From Trueperaceae bacterium (GTDB lineage Bacteria > Deinococcota > Deinococci > Deinococcales > Trueperaceae), in NCBI GenBank assembly GCA_020431825.1, contig JAGQHN010000005.1:37439-70002 (forward strand): DNA of 32,564 nucleotides, read 5' to 3'. The notes below the pieces were generated by a model, which worked only from the letters and a program-made list of their open reading frames with translations, was not told the origin of the DNA and made no database searches. This document shows, one piece after another, positions 1 through 9,439 of this stretch (the stretch's first letter is position 1; every line of letters starts with the position of its first letter). Made by a program: the position numbers and the translations under genes.

Positions 1-897
1 AAATAGCTTATGCATGGCGTCAACCGGGGCAACCGGAAACTCCTCTGGGGCTCTGGCATGACTGCTATAGCCTTTGATCTGCGCCAGAATCGGTAAGCCC
101 CGCTCCTGGGCATAAGCCTCACTTGTCAGGATGAGAGCAGCCGCACCGTCATTTATGCTCGAGGCATTGGCAGCGGTTACGGTTCCTCCTTCTTCAAAGG
201 CCGGACGCAAGCCAGGTAATTTGTCAAAGTCGACGCGTGCAGGCCCTTCATCTTCGCTGATCACGCTGACATTGCCCTTGCGGTCAGTGACTTCAACCGG
301 ACATATCTCCTTAGCAAAACTGCCGTCGCTGATTGCCTCTTGCGCTCGCCGAAAGGATCTTATGGCAAATTCATCCTGAGCTTCGCGGCTAAACTCATAG
401 TCTCTGGCGCAGCGTTCCGCGCATGAGCCCATATGCTTATGATTATAAACATCCCATAGCCCGTCATGAATCATAGAGTCAATCAGGGTTTTATCGCCCA
501 TGCGCAATCCTGATCTTGCTCCTGGAATGAGATAAGGGGCGTTGGTCATAGACTCCATACCACCCGCAACAACAACCTTTGCGTCACCCAGTGCAACCGC
601 TCTGGCTCCCTGAATGATGGCTTCGAGCCCACTGCCACACATTTTATTGAGCGTTACCGCAGGGGTCATTTCTGACAGTCCGGCAAAGATGGTGGCCTGC
701 CTTGCAGGTGCCTGTCCCATGCCAGCTGATAACACATTCCCCATAAAGACATAGTCAATTTCGTTCGCTTCGAGACCTGTACTTTGCAGAGCTGACTTGA
801 TTGCCACCGCCCCAAGTTCTGAGCCTTTAACTGAACTAAACCCACCCTGAAAAGCTGCAATCGGTGTTCGAATTGCAGCAGCAATAACCACTTTCAT
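1..897 (-). CDS. Acetyl-CoA acetyltransferase (thiolase), 3' end outside window
   Basis: Reading leftward from ATG at 897, 299 codons run off the window edge; complete thiolases are near 390 residues, so about 90 C-terminal residues are missing. The N terminus MKVVIAAAIRTPIAAFQGG is the classic thiolase opening. The acyl-accepting cysteine is Cys87 in NKMCGSG, followed by VVAGGMESMTNAPY and later by NASSINDGAAAL, both typical of the family. The enzyme condenses or cleaves acetoacetyl-CoA in the cytosol; biosynthetic and degradative roles cannot be separated here. AAGGTGGGA lies just upstream of the start as ribosome binding site. A likely -10 TAAACT (reverse strand, 934-939) would give a short leader. 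The final His and Cys active-site blocks are not visible. Confidence 0.93.
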   Translation of the reverse strand, partial: MKVVIAAAIRTPIAAFQGGFSSVKGSELGAVAIKSALQSTGLEANEIDYVFMGNVLSAGMGQAPARQATIFAGLSEMTPAVTLNKMCGSGLEAIIQGARAVALGDAKVVVAGGMESMTNAPYLIPGARSGLRMGDKTLIDSMIHDGLWDVYNHKHMGSCAERCARDYEFSREAQDEFAIRSFRRAQEAISDGSFAKEICPVEVTDRKGNVSVISEDEGPARVDFDKLPGLRPAFEEGGTVTAANASSINDGAAALILTSEAYAQERGLPILAQIKGYSSHARAPEEFPVAPVDAMHKLF

Positions 898-1095
898 AGC
901 TAGTCCCACCTTATCAACCCTTCAAATGGCATTAGTTTACCCTGCGACCCCGGTAAAACCTAATTGTGTTCTTGTGTAACAAAGGTGTGCTTGACGAAAC
1001 CAGGGAGCGTAGGCAGTTTGCTATTTGCCCTTTAATGCCTATGTCAGAATGAAGCTACTAAGTTGAGCTTGTTTGAGCCCTTCTGAGGAGCATGC

Positions 1096-2406
1096 ATGAC
1101 CACCCTGAGCACCGAACTATTTCGTACCCTCATAGAGCAGCACCCCATAGATACTGCTCTGGTTTTAGAGCGCTATCCCTATGAAGAAAGCTGGGGGCTA
1201 CTTGCACAGTTGCCCCTCGAAACCCAGGCAGAAATTGTTGAGGCTTTTCACAGTGAGTATGCTGCCGAGCTTCTTTTAGCACTCAATTCTGAACAGCGAT
1301 TTGCCCTTATTCGTGAACTTCCTTCACAAATTAGCAGTGACATCCTCGAGCATTTCTCAGACCCGCTGCGTGAAGAAGTAGTGACAGCCTTGCCCAGTCT
1401 GCACCAGGAGGAACTCGAGCTTTTAGATAGTTTTGAGGATGATACCGCTGGCAGCCTTATGAACCCGGAATTTACGGCGCTGCGCGAAGATGCAACGGTA
1501 ACCGATGCTATCAGGCGCTTGCGGCGACTCTCGCTCTTAGGTCGTAGTCCGTCTTATATCTATATAGAAAATGATGAGGGGCAACTTACAGGTGTCCTTA
1601 TGATGCGCGATCTGGTCTTGAGTCAGCCCAATTTGAAGCTTCGTAGCATTATGATTCAGAACGTTATACGCGTGTATACCGATGATTCACTAAATGATGT
1701 GGCACGTTTGTTGCGGGAAAAGCGGCTCCTGGCCGTGCCTGTTGTTAATGATAAAGAGGAGCTGCTCGGGGTGATTAGTGGTACGGAACTGGTTGAAGAG
1801 TTACAGGAAGAAGGCTTCGAAGATGCCCAGAAAATGTTTGGTGCGGGTTCCGATGAGCATGCGACATCTGCGGTCAGGTTTTCTATCAGTAAGCGTTTGC
1901 CCTGGCTCGAGGTCAATCTGATTACGGCGTTTATGGCTGCGGCTGTGGTGGCTTCCTTTGATGGCTTGATTGCCCAGATCACCATTCTGGCAGCCTTTTT
2001 GCCAGTCGTAGCTGGGCAAAGTGGTAATGCCGGAGCACAGGCTCTAGCCGTTATGCTGCGCTCTCTGGCCATGAATGAAGTCGACCCCAAAATGCCTCAG
2101 TTTGTTCTGCGCAAAGAGGCGCTGGTTGGTTTGGTCAACGGGGTATTAACGGGTCTCTCGGCTGCTGTTGTTGCCTACTTTGTCAGCAAGAGTTGGGCAC
2201 TTGCGCTGGTGGTGCTACTTGCCATGACAGTAAACCTGGTCGTAGCTGGTCTGGCTGGTGCGGGCATTCCTATTCTTATGCAAAGGCTCAATCAGGACCC
2301 GGCCCAGTCAAGCAATATTATTTTGACAACGGTTACCGATGTTCTGGGTTTTGCTACTTTTTTAGGGCTGGCCCTTTTGGCCAAACCGTATTTATTAGGC
2401 TTATAG
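1096..2406 (+). CDS. mgtE: Magnesium transporter MgtE
   Basis: 436 residues in the usual MgtE order: a helical N domain of about 130 residues (EEVVTALPSLHQEELELLDS), a CBS pair at about 135-255 (DATVTDAIRRL, then DDSLNDVARLL), and five membrane segments from about 275 to the end. PVVAGQSGNAGAQALAVMLR and the DPAQSSNIILTTVTDVLGF stretch are the conserved pore and TM signatures. MgtE is a homodimeric Mg2+-selective channel in the inner membrane; its cytosolic N and CBS domains close the pore when Mg2+ is high. GAGGAG at 1085-1090 is a good ribosome binding site and fixes the start at 1096. It stands alone, divergent from the thiolase gene and convergent with the small ORF at 2425-2586. Five-residue overlaps with other families were not seen. 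Confidence 0.96.
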   Translation: MTTLSTELFRTLIEQHPIDTALVLERYPYEESWGLLAQLPLETQAEIVEAFHSEYAAELLLALNSEQRFALIRELPSQISSDILEHFSDPLREEVVTALPSLHQEELELLDSFEDDTAGSLMNPEFTALREDATVTDAIRRLRRLSLLGRSPSYIYIENDEGQLTGVLMMRDLVLSQPNLKLRSIMIQNVIRVYTDDSLNDVARLLREKRLLAVPVVNDKEELLGVISGTELVEELQEEGFEDAQKMFGAGSDEHATSAVRFSISKRLPWLEVNLITAFMAAAVVASFDGLIAQITILAAFLPVVAGQSGNAGAQALAVMLRSLAMNEVDPKMPQFVLRKEALVGLVNGVLTGLSAAVVAYFVSKSWALALVVLLAMTVNLVVAGLAGAGIPILMQRLNQDPAQSSNIILTTVTDVLGFATFLGLALLAKPYLLGL

Positions 2407-2424
2407 GAGTTTGGGTCTTTCTTC

Positions 2425-2586
2425 CTACAGGTGTTTGACCGCTGAGATCAGTTGCTCACTCGCTGCTTCGGGAAACTCGAGCCTCCATCTTTCGGCAAGC
2501 TCCTGCGCTATCGGAACAAAAAGATTCATCGGGTGCTCGAGGTTAATTTGGAGGTTGGCTTGAAAGAAATAACAACCAATTATCAT
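2425..2586 (-). CDS. Small hypothetical protein, 53 aa
   Basis: An ATG at 2586 opens 53 codons closed by TAG. The peptide (MIIGCYFFQANLQINLEHP and then NLFVPIAQELAERWRLEF) has the composition of a folded amphipathic helical protein rather than a shadow frame. It contains two CTCGAG sites, both in the Leu-Glu frame, as most real genes here do. Its stop lies 18 bp from the mgtE stop, convergent. The ribosome binding site is weak (TTAAGG, about 10 nt upstream). I do not recognise a family. It could be a genuine small protein or the C-terminal remnant of a larger gene; the sequence upstream of the ATG does not continue coding in this frame in any way I can recognise. Confidence 0.45.
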   Translation of the reverse strand: MIIGCYFFQANLQINLEHPMNLFVPIAQELAERWRLEFPEAASEQLISAVKHL

Positions 2587-2654
2587 TGTGCGCAAGCCTT
2601 AATCTGATTCTATGCATGTGGGAAGTGCGACCCTGACAGCATGGTGAACTAATA

Positions 2655-2718
2655 CCGATTCCGTTTAATTCCTTGCTTAATGCAAGGAATTAAATGCGAG
2701 TAAAACGAGAAGAATCGG
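2655..2718. repeat. Nested inverted repeat downstream of ftsK
   Basis: A perfect 13-bp inverted repeat (TTTAATTCCTTGC at 2664-2676 and its complement at 2682-2694, loop TTAAT) sits inside a second pair, CCGATTC at 2655-2661 and GAATCGG at 2712-2718. No T-run follows on either strand, so it is not a standard intrinsic terminator. The right arm contains AAGGAA followed by ATG at 2694, opening a 23-codon frame (MRVKREESDKK...) to 2765, so the stem would bury that frame's ribosome binding site. It may be an end of a decayed mobile element, an RNA switch or a protein site. The remaining sequence to 2874 shows no other gene. Confidence 0.6.
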
Positions 2719-2874
2719 ACAAAAAGATGTTTATTTCATTAGGGATATTATGGGAATCCGTATAACTGCACAAAATCTGCTAGACCGTCAAATTCGTATT
2801 GCTTCCAAACAAAGGATTAGAGTAACAGTATCATCTTATATCTTAGAGTCGCGCTTAATAGTGTTCATGCCTGG

Positions 2875-5800
2875 CTAGGAGCCAAAGATATCTGGAAGTT
2901 GTTCATATTCGACCAGAACCTCTCTGGGTTTACTGCCCTGGTGGGGGCCGACTACATTGAGCGCCTCGAGTGAGTCAATCAGTTTGCCTGCTCTGGCATG
3001 CCCAACCTGCAAGCGCCGCTGTAATCTTGAAACACTGGCCTGACCCTCGGCGATGACAATTTCGGCGGCTGCTCGCAATTTATCATCATTCCAGTCAACA
3101 AAACCGGTGGCATCACTGTCGTCGAGGCTGGGCGGTTCAAAGTCAGAACCATATGCCTCAACAAAGTCATCCTCAAAGAATTGCCTGCGCAAAAAGGCTG
3201 CTACATTGACCAGCTCTGACTCGGTAATAAAGGGTCCTTGCAGGCGCATGGGCTTAACCATGCCCGGCTGGTTATAGAGCATGTCACCAGAACCAATCAG
3301 ACGTTCAGCACCCATGGTGTCTAAAATGGTTCTCGAGTCGTGTCCAGAAGATACGGCAAAGGCCATACGCGCAGGTACATTAACTTTAATCAGCGAGGTT
3401 AGTATGTCAACACTAGGTCTCTGTGTTGCCAGGATCAGGTGCATGCCGGTTGCTCTGGCCATCTGCGCCAGTCGCATAATCGCGCTTTCCACTTCTTTTG
3501 GACTGGTAATCATCAGATCAGCCAGCTCATCAATCACAATGATGATAATGGGCATGGGAGGCAAATCCATATTTTTGGCCTTTTCATTGTACTGGTCAAT
3601 GGTCTTGGCACCAATTTTGCTCATCATTTTGTAGCGCCGTTCCATGTGCGCTACTGCCCCTAGCAGCACGCCAGCAGCGTCATTTGGATTGGTGACAACG
3701 GGTTGCAGCATATGAGGAATGCCGTCATAGGGGGTAAGCTCGACCATTTTGGGATCAACCATTAGAAAACGTAGTTCGGTAGGTAAGAATTTGTAGAGCA
3801 GACTAGCGATAATAGTATTAACTGCCACGGATTTGCCTGAGCCGGTAGAGCCTGCTATCAGCATGTGGGGCATGCGGGCCAGATCGCCGACCTTCATTTC
3901 TCCGTCAATGCTTTTCCCTAAAATAATAGGTAGTCTTGCCTTGCTTTTCCTAAACTCTGGTGACGCTGCTGCTTCCCGAAAACGGATAAGGTCACGGTTG
4001 GCATTGGGTACCTCGAGCCCAATGACACTTTTGCCCGGTATCGGCGCCTCGATGCGCACACCGCCTACAGCCATGGCGAGAGCCAGATCATCTGACAGAT
4101 TGGCAAAACGGCTGATTTTTTCACCGGGGGCAGGCTCCACTTCAAAGCGGGTTACTGCAGGGCCGCGGACCGAAGAAACAACCCGGCCCTCGAGCCTGAA
4201 GTTAGCAAGGGTTTCATCGATCTTCCGGACTCTCGACTGCACTTCCTGCGCCAGAATGGTGGGGTCTTCATGTGTTTGCTCCCACTCATCTAAAAGATCA
4301 AAGGTCGGCAGTTGAATCGGAATGCCGCCAATCTCTGACGTTTCTTGGGGGGTTTTACTGGGGTCAAACTGATCCTTGTCTAAAGCATAGGGAAAGAGGC
4401 GCAGTTGCTCTAAATCCTGCTGCAGATGCTGGTGATTATGTAAGGGGGGAAGCGGTCTTTGAAACATCTCAGGTTGGGTTTCAGGCATGGTCACAGGGTC
4501 ATCTAGCAGGAGTTTAAACTCGGGTTCCGTTTCCTGAGGACTAAAGGCGCTGCCGTCTTGCCACTCATCCTCAAGATTAATACCTCTAGGAATGCCCGCT
4601 CTGGTGGAGCGTTCGGCGCTATTTAGCGTTTTTTCCCAGCTCGAGTAATCCAGCAGGGCATTTTTACCCAGTTTGCGCAGTTCTTTGTTGGCTTGCTGGT
4701 CGATTTCTTTTAGCTCTTCAGAAACGGGAAATTCGTTCATGAGGGCCTCGAGCCTTAGGCTAAAAGGCAACCAGGGTGCTAAGAGTTTCACCTCATTGGT
4801 GCGCTCTTTCAAGGTTTCAATGAGCTTGCCGTAATCATCCAGACGTTTAAAATGCGCTTTCTTTTCCTGCACCAGAGCTCTTGGCGAGCGTCCCATCATT
4901 TCTGCACTGCTCTTGTCGCGCTTGAGGCAAAGGTCGTGATAGCGCTCTTCCAGAGCTACTTTAGAGAGCATAAGCGATTGACGGATTTCTTCTAAAGGTT
5001 TAGACATCTCGAGGTTGGCAACAAACGGTGCTTCCAGACCTTCATTTAAGATATCAATGCGACCATGAAAATCGGCTATGCCTTCGGCATGGACTCTACG
5101 CTCTAATTCCTGAGCCTGCACTTTTCTAAAGCCGTCTACCGCATTTTGCCAGCCGTCAATTTGCAGTGCAATATCATTTAAGTTCTTCCCCTGAGGTTTT
5201 TTGAGACCGCGAAGCTGCGCCGCTATAGCCTTACGCCAGCGTGCAACATCTTCATGATTGGGAAAAAGTTCATTCAGGGCTTTAAGGTCGGTGTCGAGTT
5301 CTCGTAAATCTTGCTTTATCAGGGCGACATCGGCATAAAAGGCTGCACGGTCGCGCCATTCCTGTCGGGCGAGCATCATACGGCGGGTGGCTTCTCTGGA
5401 ACCCTGAACAAGTTTAGCCACAAAGCCTCTGGCGCTAAAACCAAGGGGCCAGCGCATAAACAGGTCAATACCCAGACTAAGTACGAAAAAGGCGGCGATA
5501 AAACTGAGCCAGCCAGCAAAGCCGGTTAAGGGCTTGCGCAATGTTTGTCCCCAACTGCCACTAAGCTCTGGCCGGGCAAGCATGAGGGTACTCCAGATGC
5601 CAAACATAAAGACAAAATAACCCGTGCTTCGCCGCAGGATAAATTTGGGCATGCGGCCAATAAACAAAACAGTGCCGTAGATGAGAAAAGGCCAGGGTAA
5701 GAAATAAGCCCCCAGGCCAATGCGCCCGGTAAGTGCCTGTCTGATGCCCTCTCCCCAGTTGCCGGTAGAAAATTGCGGTATAAGAATGGCTAAGAGAAAC

Positions 5801-5886
5801 AGGCCAATGGCTCCTAAGACGAGCCCTACTGCTTCAAAGTCAAAGGCGTTCTTACTGCTGGCTTTTCGTTTACGTGCTCGAGCCAC
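2875..5886 (-). CDS. ftsK: DNA translocase FtsK/SpoIIIE
   Basis: 1003 residues. Four hydrophobic segments lie in the first 150 residues (for example [17 protein letters not shown] and [20 protein letters not shown]), anchoring the protein at the septum. A charged, coiled-coil-rich linker runs from about 160 to 500. The RecA-like motor follows, with Walker A GSTGSGKS at 679-686 and Walker [14 protein letters not shown], then [17 protein letters not shown]. The last 70 residues form the winged-helix gamma domain ([20 protein letters not shown]) that reads KOPS-like polarity sequences. The family pumps chromosome ends across the closing septum for dimer resolution and segregation. The start is GTG, five bases after TAAACT, which suggests a leaderless transcript. 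It is monocistronic and divergent from proS. Confidence 0.95.
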   Translation of the reverse strand: MARARKRKASSKNAFDFEAVGLVLGAIGLFLLAILIPQFSTGNWGEGIRQALTGRIGLGAYFLPWPFLIYGTVLFIGRMPKFILRRSTGYFVFMFGIWSTLMLARPELSGSWGQTLRKPLTGFAGWLSFIAAFFVLSLGIDLFMRWPLGFSARGFVAKLVQGSREATRRMMLARQEWRDRAAFYADVALIKQDLRELDTDLKALNELFPNHEDVARWRKAIAAQLRGLKKPQGKNLNDIALQIDGWQNAVDGFRKVQAQELERRVHAEGIADFHGRIDILNEGLEAPFVANLEMSKPLEEIRQSLMLSKVALEERYHDLCLKRDKSSAEMMGRSPRALVQEKKAHFKRLDDYGKLIETLKERTNEVKLLAPWLPFSLRLEALMNEFPVSEELKEIDQQANKELRKLGKNALLDYSSWEKTLNSAERSTRAGIPRGINLEDEWQDGSAFSPQETEPEFKLLLDDPVTMPETQPEMFQRPLPPLHNHQHLQQDLEQLRLFPYALDKDQFDPSKTPQETSEIGGIPIQLPTFDLLDEWEQTHEDPTILAQEVQSRVRKIDETLANFRLEGRVVSSVRGPAVTRFEVEPAPGEKISRFANLSDDLALAMAVGGVRIEAPIPGKSVIGLEVPNANRDLIRFREAAASPEFRKSKARLPIILGKSIDGEMKVGDLARMPHMLIAGSTGSGKSVAVNTIIASLLYKFLPTELRFLMVDPKMVELTPYDGIPHMLQPVVTNPNDAAGVLLGAVAHMERRYKMMSKIGAKTIDQYNEKAKNMDLPPMPIIIIVIDELADLMITSPKEVESAIMRLAQMARATGMHLILATQRPSVDILTSLIKVNVPARMAFAVSSGHDSRTILDTMGAERLIGSGDMLYNQPGMVKPMRLQGPFITESELVNVAAFLRRQFFEDDFVEAYGSDFEPPSLDDSDATGFVDWNDDKLRAAAEIVIAEGQASVSRLQRRLQVGHARAGKLIDSLEALNVVGPHQGSKPREVLVEYEQLPDIFGS

Positions 5887-5891
5887 AGCCT

Positions 5892-5897
5892 AGTTTA
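5892..5897 (-). promoter_or_regulatory. -10 box of ftsK, leaderless arrangement
   Basis: On the minus strand TAAACT is followed by AGGCT and then the GTG start. A spacing of 5 nt puts the expected transcription start at or next to the start codon. No clear TTGACA-type -35 is visible. The same GGTAAACTA string occurs upstream of the thiolase, the 664-aa gene and the Yip1 gene. Confidence 0.5.
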
Positions 5898-5918
5898 CCC
5901 TGTTCCTTGACTTTCTAA

Positions 5919-7586
<1,668 letters not shown>

Positions 7587-7613
7587 GTAGCGACCTGAGT
7601 TCTGGCTATCATG

Positions 7614-7645
7614 AAACTGCCTGTTTTTCATTCGGGCAGTTTTTA
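7614..7645 (+). terminator. Intrinsic terminator of proS
   Basis: AAACTGCC (7614-7621) and GGCAGTTT (7635-7642) form an 8-bp stem with a 13-nt loop, and the right arm runs into TTTT. It lies 28 bp after the proS stop. It could also work weakly on the other strand. Confidence 0.8.
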
Positions 7646-7705
7646 AGTTTTCATGATTTTAGGCTAAACTATACTAACTGCTAGTTCTAACGACTAGGTA
7701 AACTT

Positions 7706-7798
7706 ATGAAGCGACCATCACCTCGAGCACGACTCGATACTTTTTTATATTTACCTTTGACCTTAAGCCCTTTATCTCATACTGCTTTACCTGGCTGA
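7706..7798 (+). CDS. Possible 30-aa leader peptide (MKRPSPRARLDTFLYLPLTL...)
   Basis: ATG 7706 opens 30 codons ending in TGA at 7796-7798, three bases before the ATG of the next gene (TGA-GTC-ATG). The peptide starts with a basic stretch and continues with a Leu/Pro-rich tail, LYLPLTLSPLSHTALPG. A TATACT -10 candidate lies at 7670-7675. The next gene has no ribosome binding site of its own, so translational coupling through this ORF is plausible. It contains a CTCGAG in the Arg frame. It may be a regulatory leader or a chance frame; no family is recognised. Confidence 0.35.
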   Translation: MKRPSPRARLDTFLYLPLTLSPLSHTALPG

Positions 7799-7801
7799 GT
7801 C

Positions 7802-8140
7802 ATGATGGAAGAAAAAGCCTTTAAAATTAAAGAACAGGTACTCGAGCTTAGTGAGCGCGCGGGGGCAAATGTTCATTTTCTAAAAGCCCGGCGTGAGATG
7901 GACATTGCAAGGTTTATCATCTTTGGAGAAAAAGAGCGGGTTTTAACCCTGCCACCCGTCTTTGAAGATATCTTTTCAGAGCAGGCCATTGAGATTATCA
8001 GCGCCATGTATCATTCGCAGGATTACACCTTGACCATGGTAGTAACCCAAAAGCTCGAGGCCCATCCACTACATATGCCAGAGCGCAGAAATAAGCTCCT
8101 GCGCCTTTATGTAAACTCTGATTCTAAACAAATGGTGTAG
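7802..8140 (+). CDS. Hypothetical protein, 112 aa
   Basis: A compact soluble protein beginning MMEEKAFKIKEQVLELSERA, with two halves that look like alternating helix and strand (RFIIFGEKERVLTLPPVFEDIF, then DYTLTMVVTQKLEAHPLHMPE). It has no signal peptide, transmembrane segment or obvious catalytic motif. Two CTCGAG sites lie in the Leu-Glu frame, consistent with a resident gene. There are two adjacent ATG codons (7802 and 7805) and no Shine-Dalgarno sequence; the stop of the 30-aa ORF is three bases upstream. I do not recognise the family. It sits between proS and the exb operon but is separated from both by a terminator and a promoter respectively. Confidence 0.7.
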   Translation: MMEEKAFKIKEQVLELSERAGANVHFLKARREMDIARFIIFGEKERVLTLPPVFEDIFSEQAIEIISAMYHSQDYTLTMVVTQKLEAHPLHMPERRNKLLRLYVNSDSKQMV

Positions 8141-8224
8141 CCAAAACGAAGTTGCCTTAAACTCCTCTCATCTGCCTTAAGTGCGGGTTTCGTAGCATGA
8201 TGCCTGTTAAAGGATGATTCCTGT

Positions 8225-8274
8225 GAAAGGTCTTCTTGCTTATTTTAGAACTAGCCTGTGGGCAAGAAGCTTTC
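8225..8274. other. Long-loop hairpin upstream of exbB
   Basis: CTTCTTGC (8232-8239) and GCAAGAAG (8262-8269) are perfect complements with a 22-nt loop, and flanking GAAA and TTTC extend the pairing across a small internal loop. No T-run follows. It lies between the 112-aa gene and the exbB promoter and may end or stabilise the upstream transcript. Confidence 0.4.
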
Positions 8275-8310
8275 AGACAACAAAAAAACTTAAGATAAAA
8301 GATTGCTTGG

Positions 8311-8341
8311 TATGATACGCGCAAGTTTAGTTTGGGAAGGA
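8311..8341 (+). promoter_or_regulatory. exbB promoter -10 and ribosome binding site
   Basis: TATGAT at 8311-8316 is a good -10. GGGAAGGA at 8334-8341 is a strong ribosome binding site 4 nt before ATG 8346. The -35 is not obvious. Confidence 0.5.
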
Positions 8342-8345
8342 CGTT

Positions 8346-9035
8346 ATGCAGTTATTACTTAGTGGGGGACCAGTTCTGGTCGCCATTTTGCTTATTTCTA
8401 TTTATGGACTTTATATATTTTTTGAGCGGCTATTAAAACTATCGAAAGAGCGCCATGACGCTGACAGCCTTATGACCAGGGTCAATGCCGCTGTAAGCGA
8501 GCGAGATCTCGAAGGGGCGCTGGTTGCCTGTGAAAATTTTGGCGGACCCGTTGCCAGAGTCTTGAAGGCTGCCTTACTCAAACTTCCCTATGGTCGCTCT
8601 GCGGTTGAAGCCGCTTTTCAAGAAGCCTCGTTGCAAGAAGAGCAAAAACTTACCAGGGGCCTTCGCCCCCTTGCCACAATTGCTCAGGTATCACCGCTCC
8701 TTGGTCTCCTGGGTACAGTTACCGGGATGATTATTGCTTTTGCTGAAATATCGCAGCAGGGTACGGGTAATCCTGCTGCCCTTGCCGATGGTATTGGGCA
8801 GGCACTGGTAACCACAGCAGCTGGCCTGATTGTCGCTATTCCAACACTGATTGGTCACAACTATCTGGCAAGCACCGTTGATAAAATTCTGACGGAAATT
8901 GACCGGCGACGCGAAGAACTCATGGCCAATGTTGCGCAAGCTGTGGCAAGTCGCAAAGAACCCAAACGCGCCTCACGTCCTGCACCACGCCCAGAAGATA
9001 TGTCTCTTTTGTCTGAAGATATAAGTAGTTTATGA
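8346..9035 (+). CDS. exbB: ExbB/TolQ/MotA-family proton channel subunit
   Basis: 229 residues with three membrane segments: about 7-27, then 108-130 (SPLLGLLGTVTGMIIAF) and 150-172 (ALVTTAAGLIVAIPTLI). The GLLGTVTGM and TTAAGLIVAIP stretches are the conserved channel motifs of ExbB and TolQ. In the family a pentamer of this subunit holds an ExbD dimer in its pore and turns proton flow into force on TonB or TolA. The start of exbD overlaps its stop by 4 nt (ATGA), so the two are translated together. Whether it is ExbB or TolQ cannot be read from the subunit alone; no pal, tolB or receptor gene is in the window. The tail after residue 200 is basic and Pro-rich. Confidence 0.93.
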   Translation: MQLLLSGGPVLVAILLISIYGLYIFFERLLKLSKERHDADSLMTRVNAAVSERDLEGALVACENFGGPVARVLKAALLKLPYGRSAVEAAFQEASLQEEQKLTRGLRPLATIAQVSPLLGLLGTVTGMIIAFAEISQQGTGNPAALADGIGQALVTTAAGLIVAIPTLIGHNYLASTVDKILTEIDRRREELMANVAQAVASRKEPKRASRPAPRPEDMSLLSEDISSL

Positions 9036-9439
9036 GAAGTAGTCGCCGTTATACCAACCGGGCCCCGGTAGGCATCGATCTAACCTCTATGGTTGATGTG
9101 GTCTTTTTGCTGGTCATTTTCTTTATGGTTTCTACGACCTTTATAACGCTCGAGTCTGGCCTGCCCGTAGATTTACCACAAGCACAATCACCGCAAAGCT
9201 CTATTTCTGATTTGCCCACGGTGACCATAACCAAAGATTTACAAATTTACCTTTCAGGTGCTCAGGTAGCAGAAGCAGACCTGACGGTAAATCTGAGAAC
9301 CGTATTAGCCCAGACAGGGCTAAGTGTTGTGGTGCTCCGCGCTGATAAAGATGTGCCTCACGGTACAACTGTTAAAGTTATGGATCTCATTAAACAAGCG
9401 GGGGCGCAGCGCATAGCCATTGCAACAGGAGGAGGCTAG
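9032..9439 (+). CDS. exbD: ExbD/TolR-family subunit
   Basis: 135 residues with a short basic cytosolic N terminus, one membrane helix (about 17-38, LTSMVDVVFLLVIFFMVSTTF) and a periplasmic domain of about 95 residues. Asp22 in SMVDVVF is the conserved proton-binding residue of ExbD/TolR/MotB. The periplasmic domain ends in a KVMDLIKQAGAQRIAIATG motif typical of the family. It overlaps exbB by 4 nt, and the next start (GTG 9439) shares the last base of its stop. The ribosome binding site for the next gene, AGGAGGAGG at 9427-9435, lies in its last codons, so the three genes form one operon. Confidence 0.95.
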   Translation: MRSSRRYTNRAPVGIDLTSMVDVVFLLVIFFMVSTTFITLESGLPVDLPQAQSPQSSISDLPTVTITKDLQIYLSGAQVAEADLTVNLRTVLAQTGLSVVVLRADKDVPHGTTVKVMDLIKQAGAQRIAIATGGG

